Positions 54,974 through 63,064 of a stretch of 64,000 nucleotides of DNA are shown one piece after another; within the stretch, counting starts at the first letter, position 1; every line of letters begins with the position of its first letter. Made by a program: the position numbers and the translations under genes. This DNA is from Flectobacillus sp. BAB-3569 (GTDB taxonomy: Bacteria; Bacteroidota; Bacteroidia; Cytophagales; Spirosomataceae). Where the stretch lies: positions 124,001 through 188,000 of the forward strand of contig NZ_NJFZ01000004.1 in the NCBI RefSeq assembly GCF_002270355.1, written 5' to 3'. The notes below the pieces were generated by a model. The model saw nothing but the letters and a program-made list of their open reading frames with translations, was not told where the DNA came from and did not search any database.

Positions 54974-55444
54974 CTATTTAAACGATATTTGTACCTTTGC
55001 TTTTTCTATATTCAAAAATGAAATAAATTCTGGTTCGATTACTTCACCTTTTTTCAGTTTCTTTTTAGGCTCTTCCAACAGAATAATTCCATCCTCTTTT
55101 ACTTCTTGTAGTACTCCTACTTTCTCGGCACCATCTTTGAACTGAACTTTGAGCGTACGATCAATATTCTTGATGTACTGACGGGTCAATACTAGAGGTT
55201 GGTCAATACCTGGAGAAGACACTTCAAGGTTGTAAGCTGTTGGAATGAGTTCTTGTGCTTCGATACCATTAGCTAATTTTCGGCTAATTTTGGCACATTC
55301 CTCAATTTTGATGCCCTCATCTGAATCCACTAAAATCGTGATATTGATACGTGTTTTTAGGACATTGACTTGTAAATCCACCACGAAAAACAATCCGTTT
55401 TCGAGAAGTGGCTCAAGCATTTCTGCAATTTTATCTTTTAACAT
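54974..55444 (-). CDS. rimP: Ribosome maturation factor RimP
   Basis: A 156-residue RimP needed for 30S maturation: EMLEPLLENGLFFVVDLQVN, RINITILVDSDEGIKIEECA, KISRKLANGIEAQELIPTAY and NLEVSSPGIDQPLVLTRQYI. The C-terminal SH3-like domain has VQFKDGAEKVGVLQE and FISFLNIEKAKVQISFK. Normal length. First gene of the rimP-nusA-infB unit, with a good promoter about 160 bases upstream. Confidence 0.95.
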   Translation of the reverse strand: MLKDKIAEMLEPLLENGLFFVVDLQVNVLKTRINITILVDSDEGIKIEECAKISRKLANGIEAQELIPTAYNLEVSSPGIDQPLVLTRQYIKNIDRTLKVQFKDGAEKVGVLQEVKEDGIILLEEPKKKLKKGEVIEPEFISFLNIEKAKVQISFK

Positions 55445-55555
55445 ACTTGTTTTTGAAGCCTACAGGAAAGAAAAAAGAAAGCATGAAGATGAAAAACTCT
55501 AGAAAACCACCGCTTCACCCTCCTCTATGACTTTCTGGTCTGAACGTGTAATACA

Positions 55556-55587
55556 AAATAAAAAAGAGGGATTTCCGACCCCTCTTC
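55556..55587 (-). terminator. Terminator or attenuator in the rimP leader
   Basis: A 7-bp stem (AAGAGGG with CCCTCTT, 9-base loop) is followed on the minus strand by six T and ATTTTG. It is downstream of both the GNAT gene and the rimP promoter at 55603-55634, so it could end the GNAT transcript and also attenuate rimP-nusA-infB. Confidence 0.6.
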
Positions 55588-55602
55588 CTAATTTTTCTGT
55601 TA

Positions 55603-55634
55603 CAAAATTAGTACTTTTTTTATAAAAAAACAAA
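55603..55634 (-). promoter_or_regulatory. Promoter of rimP-nusA-infB
   Basis: TTTG (55634-55631), exactly 20 bases, TAATTTTG (55610-55603) on the minus strand. This is a full match to the Bacteroidota pattern. The predicted start is near 55597, a few bases before the hairpin at 55556-55587. Confidence 0.7.
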
Positions 55635-55655
55635 AAGATGTTATTTTTTCCTCTT

Positions 55656-56096
55656 TTAGAGAAGCGTAGGTACAAGAAAACTAAAGCCGTGTTTATCAAA
55701 GCCTAAGGATTCATAAAAAGCATGTGCTTCGACCCTCTTTTGATTGCTTGAAAGCACTAGTTTGTAACATCCTGCTTCGCTGCAAACTTGCATAGCATAC
55801 TTCATCATTTGTCTGCCTATTCCTTTTCCCTGTAAATTTTCTTGTACTGCTACATCTTCGACAATTCCTGATGGCGTGCCTCTATGTGCCAAATTGTCCA
55901 TTATTAACAAAGCAAAAGTACCTATCACTTGGCGTTCTTGCTCGGCTACATATACCTTGTAATTGGGATAGCTAGACATTTTTTGAAATAATACTTCTGC
56001 TTCCGACAGAGATAATACTTGACCTTTGTCCAACACCTCTGCATATAATTGGAGAATTGATGGCAAATCGCTTGTGGACGCTTGACGAATTAACAT
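55656..56096 (-). CDS. GNAT-family N-acetyltransferase
   Basis: The start at 56096 gives a 146-residue protein beginning MLIRQASTSDLPSILQLYAE. The acetyl-CoA-binding motif A is VEDVAVQENLQGKGIGRQMM, with Q-x-x-G-x-G, and motif B includes KLVLSSNQKRVEAHAFYESL with GFDKHG. VIGTFALLIMDNLAHRGTP is the conserved strand before it. It acetylates an amino group of an unknown substrate. An upstream ATG at 56159 would add 21 residues that do not fit the fold. Terminated by the hairpin at 55556-55587. Confidence 0.9.
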   Translation of the reverse strand: MLIRQASTSDLPSILQLYAEVLDKGQVLSLSEAEVLFQKMSSYPNYKVYVAEQERQVIGTFALLIMDNLAHRGTPSGIVEDVAVQENLQGKGIGRQMMKYAMQVCSEAGCYKLVLSSNQKRVEAHAFYESLGFDKHGFSFLVPTLL

Positions 56097-56333
56097 GAAT
56101 TGAATGATTAGAGATTGAGCAAATAAGTAATCCGATTTTCTAAAGTAATTATTTTTCACAAAAAATAACTACTGCGACCTGATAATCAGAAGCCAATATG
56201 TCACTTTACACTTTCTCTTCGTTCTTGTTTCGTCTTCATTTTTTACAAAATACTAACGTTCTGTTACGGATTAACTCATCTGCGTTGATTACCTTTGCAG
56301 ACTTAAAATTATAACAGGACTATTTCAAAAATA

Positions 56334-56921
56334 ATGCAACTCTCAAAAGTCACTCAGACAGCCATATTCACCTTTGTAGTATCTCTGTCATTGTTCGTTA
56401 ATCACTCAGAAAGCTTTGCGCAAAAAAATAAGCATAATACTCCCGCATCAGTCGAACAGTTTCCTATTCCAGCCGATGGGCCAAATCGCCTTTTTTATAT
56501 TCAGCGTAGCTCCAATATCAACACTATCCTCTATGACGCTAATGTATTGCCTAACAATAAATTAGACCACAAAAACCCTGTCCACACTTATTGGATTAGA
56601 TATACCGAAGGTGGCAAAAAGCAGGAGTTATCTAACATTCAAAGAACTTTAGCGTATGGCTTGCATACCAGTGCTCTTGAAGGTGAAGCTAATGCTTATG
56701 AAGGTCACTTTTTAGCTTATCGAAAAAGAAGATTTATTGTAAAATTAGATAGTCATGGCGAAGCTATTGCCTTGTTTCCCATTAACGGAAAAATGCAAAT
56801 CCTGAAAAAAGTATTTGTGAGTGTAGATGAGAGTGGTTTGATGCCTTCTGTCAACTATATTGAGCTTTGGGGTAAAGACGCAACAACTGGTAAAGATGTA
56901 TATGAGAAGTTCAAGCCGTAA
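56334..56921 (+). CDS. DUF4833 exported protein
   Basis: A 195-residue protein with a signal peptide (QTAIFTFVVSLSLFVNHSES, ending near SFAQ). The mature part matches DUF4833 as I know it: PNRLFYIQRSSNINTILYDA, LDHKNPVHTYWIRYTEGGKK, QELSNIQRTLAYGLHTSA and FIVKLDSHGEAIALF, then VSVDESGLMPSVNYIELWG. The function is not known. It is expected in the periplasm or on the outer membrane. It is transcribed alone and ends at a long palindromic terminator. Confidence 0.85.
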   Translation: MQLSKVTQTAIFTFVVSLSLFVNHSESFAQKNKHNTPASVEQFPIPADGPNRLFYIQRSSNINTILYDANVLPNNKLDHKNPVHTYWIRYTEGGKKQELSNIQRTLAYGLHTSALEGEANAYEGHFLAYRKRRFIVKLDSHGEAIALFPINGKMQILKKVFVSVDESGLMPSVNYIELWGKDATTGKDVYEKFKP

Positions 56922-56962
56922 ATTCTCTTTAGTGATTGAATATTACCGTGTTTGCTTCAGTA

Positions 56963-57005
56963 AAATACAATGCCTGCAAGAGATGTTCTTGCAGGCATTG
57001 TATTT
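56963..57005. terminator. Strong terminator between the DUF4833 gene and rimO
   Basis: A perfect 19-bp stem (arms 56963-56981 and 56987-57005, core ACAATGCCTGCAAGA) with a 5-base loop. It overlaps the rimO stop codon by two bases and serves both convergent genes. Confidence 0.85.
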
Positions 57006-58314
57006 ATTTAGCTAATTCGCCGTACAAATCAAATTCTTCGGCTGAGGTGATTTTTACATCTGCAAAATCGCCTAAACGAACATATTGACTAGCTGGAATT
57101 AAGACTTCGTTATCTACTTCTGGTGAGTCGAATTCTGTTCTACCAATAAAATATCCTCCTTCTTTACGGTCAAAAAGCACTTTGTAAGTATTGCCAATTT
57201 TTGCTTGATTCAATTCCAGAGAGATTTCTTGCTGTAATGCCATAATTTCGTCGGCACGTTCTTGTTTTACTTCTTCTAGAATATCGTCTTCGAAAGTGTG
57301 AGAGTGCGTATTTTCTTCGTGTGAGTAGGTAAATACGCCAAGACGGTCAAAACGCATTTTTTCAACAAATTGATAAGTTTCTTCAAAATCCTCTTCCGTT
57401 TCACCTGGGTGACCAGAAATCAAGGTTGTACGCAAAGCAATATTAGGTACTTTGTCACGGATGGCGTGGATTAAATCTTCTGTTTTTTCACGAGTAATAC
57501 CACGGCGCATTCTCTTCAATACCTCTGTTGAGCCACTTTGTAAAGGCATATCCAAATAGTTACAGATATTTGGTTTGGCAGCCATTACATCCAATACGTC
57601 CATTGGAAAGCCAGCTGGGTATGCATATTGCAAACGAATCCAATCCATACCTTCAATGTCTGATAGACGGTCGAGTAATTCAGAAAGATTACGTTTTTTG
57701 TAAATATCTAATCCGTAATATGTAAGATCTTGTGCAATAAGGATAAGCTCTTTTGTTCCTCTTTTTACCAAAGATTTAGCTTCAGTTACGAGCTCGTCGA
57801 TTGGGCGAGAAACATGACCTCCACGCATCAATGGAATTGCACAAAACGAACATGGGCGATCACAACCTTCCGCAATTTTCAGATAGGCATAGTGTGCTGG
57901 AGTTGTCAACAAACGCTCGCCAATCAATTCATGCTTGTAGTCTGCCTTGAGGGTTTTGAGTAGTCGAGGCAATTCGTTTGTACCAAAAAAAGCATCCACT
58001 GTTGGGATTTCCTTTTCCAAATCATCCTTATAGCGGTGCGACAAACAGCCTGTTACGTACAGTTTATCAATAACTCCAGCTTCTTTGGCATCTACATATC
58101 GTAAAATCGTATCGATAGATTCTTGTTTGGCATTATCAATAAAACCACAAGTATTTACAATAACAATATTTGAATCGTCCTTTTTAGACTCGTGGCTTAC
58201 ATTCATACCGTTGCCTTTGAGCTGAGTATAAATCACTTCAGAGTCTACCAAGTTTTTGCTACAACCTAATGTAACTATATTTACTTTATTTTTCTTTAAC
58301 GTTTTCGTTTTCAT
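57004..58314 (-). CDS. rimO: Ribosomal protein S12 methylthiotransferase
   Basis: A 436-residue radical SAM enzyme that methylthiolates the conserved Asp of ribosomal protein S12. The N-terminal UPF0004 domain provides three cluster Cys residues (TLGCSKNLVDSEV, VNTCGFIDNAKQES, VTGCLSHRY). The radical SAM C-x3-C-x2-C is GCDRPCSFCAIPLMRG, followed by the TRAM domain at the end (VLFDRKEGGYFIGRTEFDSP). RimO rather than MiaB is supported by the overall length and by AYPAGFPMDVLDVM. A TAACTTTG element lies at 58410-58417. The short Lys/Thr-rich N-terminus (MKTKTLKKNKVN) is the only unusual part. Confidence 0.94.
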   Translation of the reverse strand: MKTKTLKKNKVNIVTLGCSKNLVDSEVIYTQLKGNGMNVSHESKKDDSNIVIVNTCGFIDNAKQESIDTILRYVDAKEAGVIDKLYVTGCLSHRYKDDLEKEIPTVDAFFGTNELPRLLKTLKADYKHELIGERLLTTPAHYAYLKIAEGCDRPCSFCAIPLMRGGHVSRPIDELVTEAKSLVKRGTKELILIAQDLTYYGLDIYKKRNLSELLDRLSDIEGMDWIRLQYAYPAGFPMDVLDVMAAKPNICNYLDMPLQSGSTEVLKRMRRGITREKTEDLIHAIRDKVPNIALRTTLISGHPGETEEDFEETYQFVEKMRFDRLGVFTYSHEENTHSHTFEDDILEEVKQERADEIMALQQEISLELNQAKIGNTYKVLFDRKEGGYFIGRTEFDSPEVDNEVLIPASQYVRLGDFADVKITSAEEFDLYGELAK

Positions 58315-58409
58315 TCAATTAGTTGCTTGAAAGTCGTTTTCTAGCTTAATAAAATTTGTAATTGCGAGAATTATCAGTTTTCAACATTTCTCCATTTTAA
58401 TTAAGTCTG

Positions 58410-58417
58410 CAAAGTTA
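58410..58417 (-). promoter_or_regulatory. -7 element for rimO
   Basis: TAACTTTG on the minus strand, 96 bases before the start codon. No TTG at normal spacing was found. Confidence 0.35.
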
Positions 58418-58482
58418 CAACAAAAAACTTAGAAATGAGGATTTTGGTAAACTTGGGTCAAGCATCGAGGTTATAATTTATA

Positions 58483-58527
58483 GAAAAAGGCTGTGCGAAA
58501 CCTTTATCGTTTCTCACAGCCTTTTTT
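58483..58527 (-). terminator. Terminator after the VWA-like lipoprotein gene
   Basis: A 12-bp stem (AAAAAGGCTGTG with CACAGCCTTTTT) with a further GAAAC/GTTTC stack inside. A T run follows on the minus strand. Confidence 0.8.
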
Positions 58528-59339
58528 TACAATTCTTCTACTTCAGTACTTACGCCCAATTCGGCAAATAGTCTTTCCCAATACGCCGAAACGGCTGGGT
58601 TGTTGACACGAGTTGAAGCCGTTGGTTCAAAAGGTTTGGCAACAAATACCTGTATTGAAGTCAGGTTATTGAGATTTGCTTTTAAATTACTGGCATCTTC
58701 TCTGGCCCAACCTACTGCGGCGGCGTCATCGACGGGAGGATTTTTGTGAAAATCGCGACGATGCTCGCCTTTCATGCTTTCGACCATGTCTGACAGATAA
58801 TAGACCTTGACGTCATATCCTCTGGCAGCTTCTTTTTCAATCAATTCGAGCGAAGCCAGAATATCGGTACTTTCATTGCTACTCGAGGTATTGCGAGCGC
58901 TTAGTTGTTTCACGACTAACTGCTTGAAAATACTTTTTTCTTTGCCCAAATCCAGTAAAAACTCTGTTTTGAGAGCTTCTGAGTCGTTGGCATTTGAGCC
59001 TTCAGTCTCCTCCATGTCGGTACGACTGATTACTTCCGCCACTTTAGCTTTTGCGGTGTTTTCATGGATAAAATACACAATTAACTTATCGCCTTTTCCT
59101 CTGATATTCTTCTCTACTAAGTCATTGATAATTTTTGTGTATTTCTCATTCGCAAAACCTTTATCCACATTTACGCTCACTGATTTGTCGATAAATATCA
59201 TAGAACAAACCTTTGTTTCGGGCAATGTGTTTTCTTGTTTTTTGTCTTGTCCTGAACAAGCCCAAAGTACAAGGCCCACCAATATGGAAAGGCCAAAACT
59301 TATCAACTTGCTCGGAAGTTTAAATCCGAGAAATTTCAT
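58527..59339 (-). CDS. Lipoprotein with a VWA-like (MIDAS) domain
   Basis: A 270-residue protein with a signal ending in LVGLVLWAC, so probably a lipoprotein (Cys near residue 28). The mature part has the order of a von Willebrand A-type domain. CSMIFIDKSVSVN gives D-x-S-x-S near residue 51. SNESTDILASLELIEKEA gives the Thr/Asp sites, and KVYYLSDMVES gives the final Asp strand. A metal-ion-dependent adhesion site is therefore plausible, but I do not recognise the family by name. It follows another anchored protein gene (59501-60439) on the same strand and may be co-transcribed with it. Confidence 0.65.
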   Translation of the reverse strand: MKFLGFKLPSKLISFGLSILVGLVLWACSGQDKKQENTLPETKVCSMIFIDKSVSVNVDKGFANEKYTKIINDLVEKNIRGKGDKLIVYFIHENTAKAKVAEVISRTDMEETEGSNANDSEALKTEFLLDLGKEKSIFKQLVVKQLSARNTSSSNESTDILASLELIEKEAARGYDVKVYYLSDMVESMKGEHRRDFHKNPPVDDAAAVGWAREDASNLKANLNNLTSIQVFVAKPFEPTASTRVNNPAVSAYWERLFAELGVSTEVEEL

Positions 59340-59500
59340 TTTTCTTGTTTAACATTATATATGAGGATGATAAAATTACAATTCAAAATCCAAGAAGGTT
59401 CATCAAATTGACCAATCTATTGTGCAAACAGATAAACGGGCGTTTTGTCTTATGAATTGTAAAGTTAGCCATAGGTCATAAAGTACAAATGCTTCATTTC

Positions 59501-60439
59501 TTACTTCTGTGACCTTCCTACCGTCACCTGCTTCGATTGTACTAATCGCGCTACCGTGGTCGTTACCTTGCCATTTTCGGTTGTTGTATACTCCCAATTT
59601 AGTATTTTAAAAGGAAATTGGGCTTCGAATACAATACTAACTTTACGATGTTTTTCTGGATATTCTATCGTATAATTCTTCAAAACTTGCTTACTCAACG
59701 AGTCTGTTTTCTCTTCAAGCGTAGTTTTGCATGAAATAGCTTCTACCTTTTGATTTGTACTACGAAGGTATTCAAGACTAGGAATCATTTCGGCTTCTCC
59801 GTCTGGTAAAGTCTGTGGATTCAGGCGTATACGATTCCATATTTCGTCTTCGAGCCATGCCGTTTTTACACTCGTATCTTGTTGAGCTTTTGCTTGAAAA
59901 TCGCTTTTACCTTCATACAAAAATGTCTGACCTTTCCAGTTCAATTGGCTGTATTCCTGTCCTCGTGTATTTTGTTTAGCATAATCTACCTTTAATGCAT
60001 GAGGAAATACCACATAATTTGTGGGCGTAAAAGTAGAGTTCGTCAAAGAATATTCATATACTCCTGAGGCTATTTTCTGTATTAAATTTTGTTTGAGTAC
60101 AGTTGTAGACGCAGATTTGTCAGATGAAGTAGTCTGCATACGTTTTTTTGTATCAAAATCTACCATCGTAAATACCAGTTGTATTTGACCTTTCTGCTGG
60201 CTTGTATCCATAGTTTGTGTTAATTCATAGGTATTAAGCTCCGACAATCCTGTATTCCAATATTGTTGAAAAGCTTGATCTTTGGCAAGAGGATTATCTT
60301 CTAATGGAGCGGTAGTATTAGTAGGTTTTTCTATTTGAAAAATAGTTGCTTTTTTAACAACAGCAAATAAGCAAGCCAAGATAATACAGAGAAAAAGGAA
60401 GTTTCCCCGAATCCATTTGTCGAGTATTTGTAGATTCAT
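59501..60439 (-). CDS. Hypothetical membrane-anchored protein
   Basis: A 312-residue protein with one N-terminal membrane helix (about residues 13-29, NFLFLCIILACLFAVV). The remainder appears periplasmic, with an Asn/Thr/Pro linker and then beta-rich segments (GQIQLVFTMVDFDTKKRM, YVVFPHALKVDY, TFLYEGKSDFQAKAQQ). Many Lys, Thr and Gln residues give no motif I know. It ends with YTTTENGKVTTTVARLV. It is the first gene of a possible two-gene unit with the VWA-like lipoprotein, which makes a joint envelope role plausible; this is inference. Confidence 0.6.
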   Translation of the reverse strand: MNLQILDKWIRGNFLFLCIILACLFAVVKKATIFQIEKPTNTTAPLEDNPLAKDQAFQQYWNTGLSELNTYELTQTMDTSQQKGQIQLVFTMVDFDTKKRMQTTSSDKSASTTVLKQNLIQKIASGVYEYSLTNSTFTPTNYVVFPHALKVDYAKQNTRGQEYSQLNWKGQTFLYEGKSDFQAKAQQDTSVKTAWLEDEIWNRIRLNPQTLPDGEAEMIPSLEYLRSTNQKVEAISCKTTLEEKTDSLSKQVLKNYTIEYPEKHRKVSIVFEAQFPFKILNWEYTTTENGKVTTTVARLVQSKQVTVGRSQK

Positions 60440-60598
60440 ATCTAAGAAGTTTGTTGAATTGTTTCACAGCAAGTTACACATTTTAGTCAAAATCACTAAC
60501 TTGTGTAAGGATGGTTAGGCGTATTTGTTTCTCACTTACCTTTTCCTATGACAAAAAGCCCCATCATCTTTCATTACTAATCAACCTTTATATAGCTC

Positions 60599-62194
60599 AT
60601 GCATACAATTTTACGCATCAAACTCTTACTCCTGACACTATGCGCAGGCATCACTGCCATTGCCCAAATTCCCAAAGCTCCCTCACGTACGGAAGGCGAA
60701 GGTCAATTTAATCGCATGATTATTCGAGGGGTCAACGTCATCAACGGAACGGGCTCTCCTATGCAAGGACCTTGTGATATTGTTATCGAGAAAAACAAAA
60801 TTACCCAAATCAAGGTAGTGGGCTATCCAGGCGTACCTATTGACCCAAAAGATAGACCCAAAGCGGATAAAGGCGACAAAGAATTAGATTGTACTGGTAT
60901 GTACGTGCTCCCAGGTTTTGTAGATATGCACGGGCATATTGGGGGGCGTTCGCAAGGTACGCCAGCCGAGTATGTTTTCAAGCTATGGTTAGCGCATGGT
61001 ATTACCACCATCCGTGACCCTTCGGCAGGAAATGGCTTGGATTGGGTACTAGACCAAAAGCAAAAGTCTGAAAAAAATGAAATCACTGCTCCTCGTATCT
61101 TGGCCTATACAGCCTTTGGTATGGGTTCGAAAGAAAGTATCACTACCGCAGATCAAGCTCGTGCTTGGGTAGAAGAAAATGCTAAAAAAGGCGCAGATGG
61201 TATTAAGTTTTTTGGCGCAAGACCCGAAGTTATGGATGCGGCTTTACGTCGCAACAAAGAATTGGGACTTCGCTCGGCTTGTCACCATGCGCAAGTAGAT
61301 GTGGCTCGTTGGAATGTACTCAACTCTGCCAGAGCAGGCTTGACCTCAATGGAACACTGGTATGGCTTACCAGAAGCGCTATTTGATAGCCAAACGATTC
61401 AGGACTATCCTGCGGATTATAACTATGGCAACGAACAAAATCGTTTTGAAGAAGCAGGTAAACTTTGGAAACAAGCTGCCAAGCCAGGCTCAAAACGTTG
61501 GAATGAGGTTATGGATGAATTGTTGAAACTTGATTTTACGATTGACCCCACTTTCAATATCTATGAAGCCAATCGCGAGTTAATGTTGGCTCGTCGTGCC
61601 GAATGGCATGAAGAATACACATTGCCTCAGTTATGGCGTTTTTATCAGCCTTCACGTGTTTCGCATGGCTCGTATTGGCAAGACTGGGGTACAGAGCAGG
61701 AAGTAGCTTGGAAAGAAAATTATCGTTTATGGATGAACTTTGTCAATGAGTACAAAAACCGTGGCGGAAGAGTAACCGCAGGGTCTGACTCTGGCTTTAT
61801 ATTCCAACTTTATGGCTTTGCGTATATCCGAGAGCTTGAGTTGCTACGAGAAGCTGGTTTTCATCCGCTTGAGGTCATCCGTGCGGCAACCCTCAAAGGT
61901 GCTGAGGCACTAGGTATGCAAGACAAAATTGGTAGTGTAGAGACTGGTAAGTTGGCAGATTTAGTAATTTTAGAAGAAAACCCTCTCAAAAATATCAAGG
62001 TTTTGTATGGTACTGGAGCCATTCACTTGACGGAAAGCAATGAAGTAAAACGTGTGGGTGGTGTAAAATACACCATCAAAGACGGCGTAATCTACGATGC
62101 GAAAAAACTCTTATCTGACGTTCGCAAAATTGTTGCTGAAGCGAAAAAGACTGAAAATTTTGAAATTTTTCAGCCAGGCCTAGAAAAGAAATAA
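60599..62194 (+). CDS. Exported metal-dependent amidohydrolase
   Basis: A 531-residue amidohydrolase-superfamily enzyme. It begins with a signal peptide (ILRIKLLLLTLCAGITAIAQ). MYVLPGFVDMHGHIGG has the His-x-His metal pair, and ACHHAQVDVARWN has further ligand His residues. GRVTAGSDSGFIFQLYGF holds the catalytic Asp in the position expected for imidazolonepropionase-like or prolidase-like enzymes. The C-terminal composite domain (GSVETGKLADLVILEENPLK) is typical. The substrate is unknown; peptides or cyclic amides are likely classes. It acts outside the cytoplasm. Single gene with a strong terminator. Confidence 0.9.
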   Translation: MHTILRIKLLLLTLCAGITAIAQIPKAPSRTEGEGQFNRMIIRGVNVINGTGSPMQGPCDIVIEKNKITQIKVVGYPGVPIDPKDRPKADKGDKELDCTGMYVLPGFVDMHGHIGGRSQGTPAEYVFKLWLAHGITTIRDPSAGNGLDWVLDQKQKSEKNEITAPRILAYTAFGMGSKESITTADQARAWVEENAKKGADGIKFFGARPEVMDAALRRNKELGLRSACHHAQVDVARWNVLNSARAGLTSMEHWYGLPEALFDSQTIQDYPADYNYGNEQNRFEEAGKLWKQAAKPGSKRWNEVMDELLKLDFTIDPTFNIYEANRELMLARRAEWHEEYTLPQLWRFYQPSRVSHGSYWQDWGTEQEVAWKENYRLWMNFVNEYKNRGGRVTAGSDSGFIFQLYGFAYIRELELLREAGFHPLEVIRAATLKGAEALGMQDKIGSVETGKLADLVILEENPLKNIKVLYGTGAIHLTESNEVKRVGGVKYTIKDGVIYDAKKLLSDVRKIVAEAKKTENFEIFQPGLEKK

Positions 62195-62240
62195 TCATTT
62201 AATTTTCAAACAAATAAGTCTACAACAACCCTTATTTATC

Positions 62241-62281
62241 ACGAAGCTCCTTGAAAAAACCAAGGAGCTTCATGTTTTTTT
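62241..62281 (+). terminator. Terminator after the amidohydrolase gene
   Basis: An 11-bp stem (GAAGCTCCTTG with CAAGGAGCTTC), 7-base loop, then ATGTTTTTTT. Confidence 0.85.
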
Positions 62282-62452
62282 ATAGTGTAATGGTATGTTT
62301 TTTGAACCAGTTGGATTAATTAAAATCATTGAGTGAAGTGACAGTACTTATTTATCAAATATTTTATTGATAAAAAGGCTTTTTTCTATTACTTTACTAA
62401 AGTCAAAAAAAGGATAATTCCTTATTATCCAAACCCATAAATCCAACTTCCT

Positions 62453-62746
62453 ATGCTAAATCGTGTGTTATCCCCACTCAAAACATGGTCAGGTATTTGG
62501 CTATGCTTACTTTTTCTTAGCATGAGTAGTACATCTGTTCATTCTGCCGTAAGTAGTAAACTCCAACAAAAACCTTCGACTAGTGCTAAAGCTAAACCAA
62601 GCACCAGTTCAAAAACAACCACTAGTAGTAAATCCACTACTAAGAGTAAAAAGAAAAAAGGTAGTAAGAGTAAGCGAGTTGCCAAAGTAGATACAACAGA
62701 CCTTGATCCTACTCAAGTAAAAGTTCCTTTATACCAAAATCCCTAG
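62453..62746 (+). CDS. Small Ser/Thr/Lys-rich exported protein
   Basis: A 97-residue protein with a hydrophobic segment (about residues 14-32, GIWLCLLFLSMSSTSVHSA) that is probably a signal peptide ending at HSA. The mature part is a low-complexity stretch of Ser, Thr and Lys (PSTSAKAKPSTSSKTTTSSK, then KSKKKKGSKSKRVAKV) with a short acidic end (DTTDLDPTQVK). I do not recognise it. It might be a basic surface or periplasmic linker protein. Coding is supported by the continuous frame and the signal peptide, but not by any domain. Confidence 0.55.
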   Translation: MLNRVLSPLKTWSGIWLCLLFLSMSSTSVHSAVSSKLQQKPSTSAKAKPSTSSKTTTSSKSTTKSKKKKGSKSKRVAKVDTTDLDPTQVKVPLYQNP

Positions 62747-63064
62747 CCACAGGTCGGAACTGTTCGAAGGATTTTAAGCATCATCTATTTCGGATATCAG
62801 ATCTTGGATTGCGGAAGTACCACCTGCTTTTTTGACTCTTATTGTAGAAAAAAGCTATGTAGTATGCCCTTATTTCCGAAATCAGGAATCCCAAATTAGC
62901 CATAGTTTGAAGCCCATCGTACATTACTAACCACAAGTCGCTCAGTGTCATTTCTAACACTCAATAGGGTAAGGTTTGTTCTAACTCCGATATTTCCTCC
63001 TTACTTCTTGGATTAGATAATAGGTATTCAATCACAACGACTGATTTAATAAAATTCTTTTAAC
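62747..63064. other. Intergenic region with a heptamer palindromic element
   Basis: The 318 bases hold no gene or clear terminator. They contain the element at 62792-62901, and the rest shows no obvious promoter of the TANNTTTG type. Confidence 0.5.
62792..62901. repeat. Palindromic element with 7-bp tandem arms (GGAT/ATCC family)
   Basis: Left arm units GGAT, AGAT, GGAT and GGAA start at 62792, 62799, 62806 and 62813, exactly every 7 bases. Right arm units TTCC, ATCA, ATCC and ATTA start at 62874, 62881, 62888 and 62895, also every 7 bases. It belongs to the same GGAT family as the element at 36234-36306. Confidence 0.6.

Noticed and set aside
59403-59597. 64-codon frame overlapping the 3' end of the membrane protein gene at 59501
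   Set aside because: It overlaps the intact gene in another frame, has no recognisable features and no promoter.
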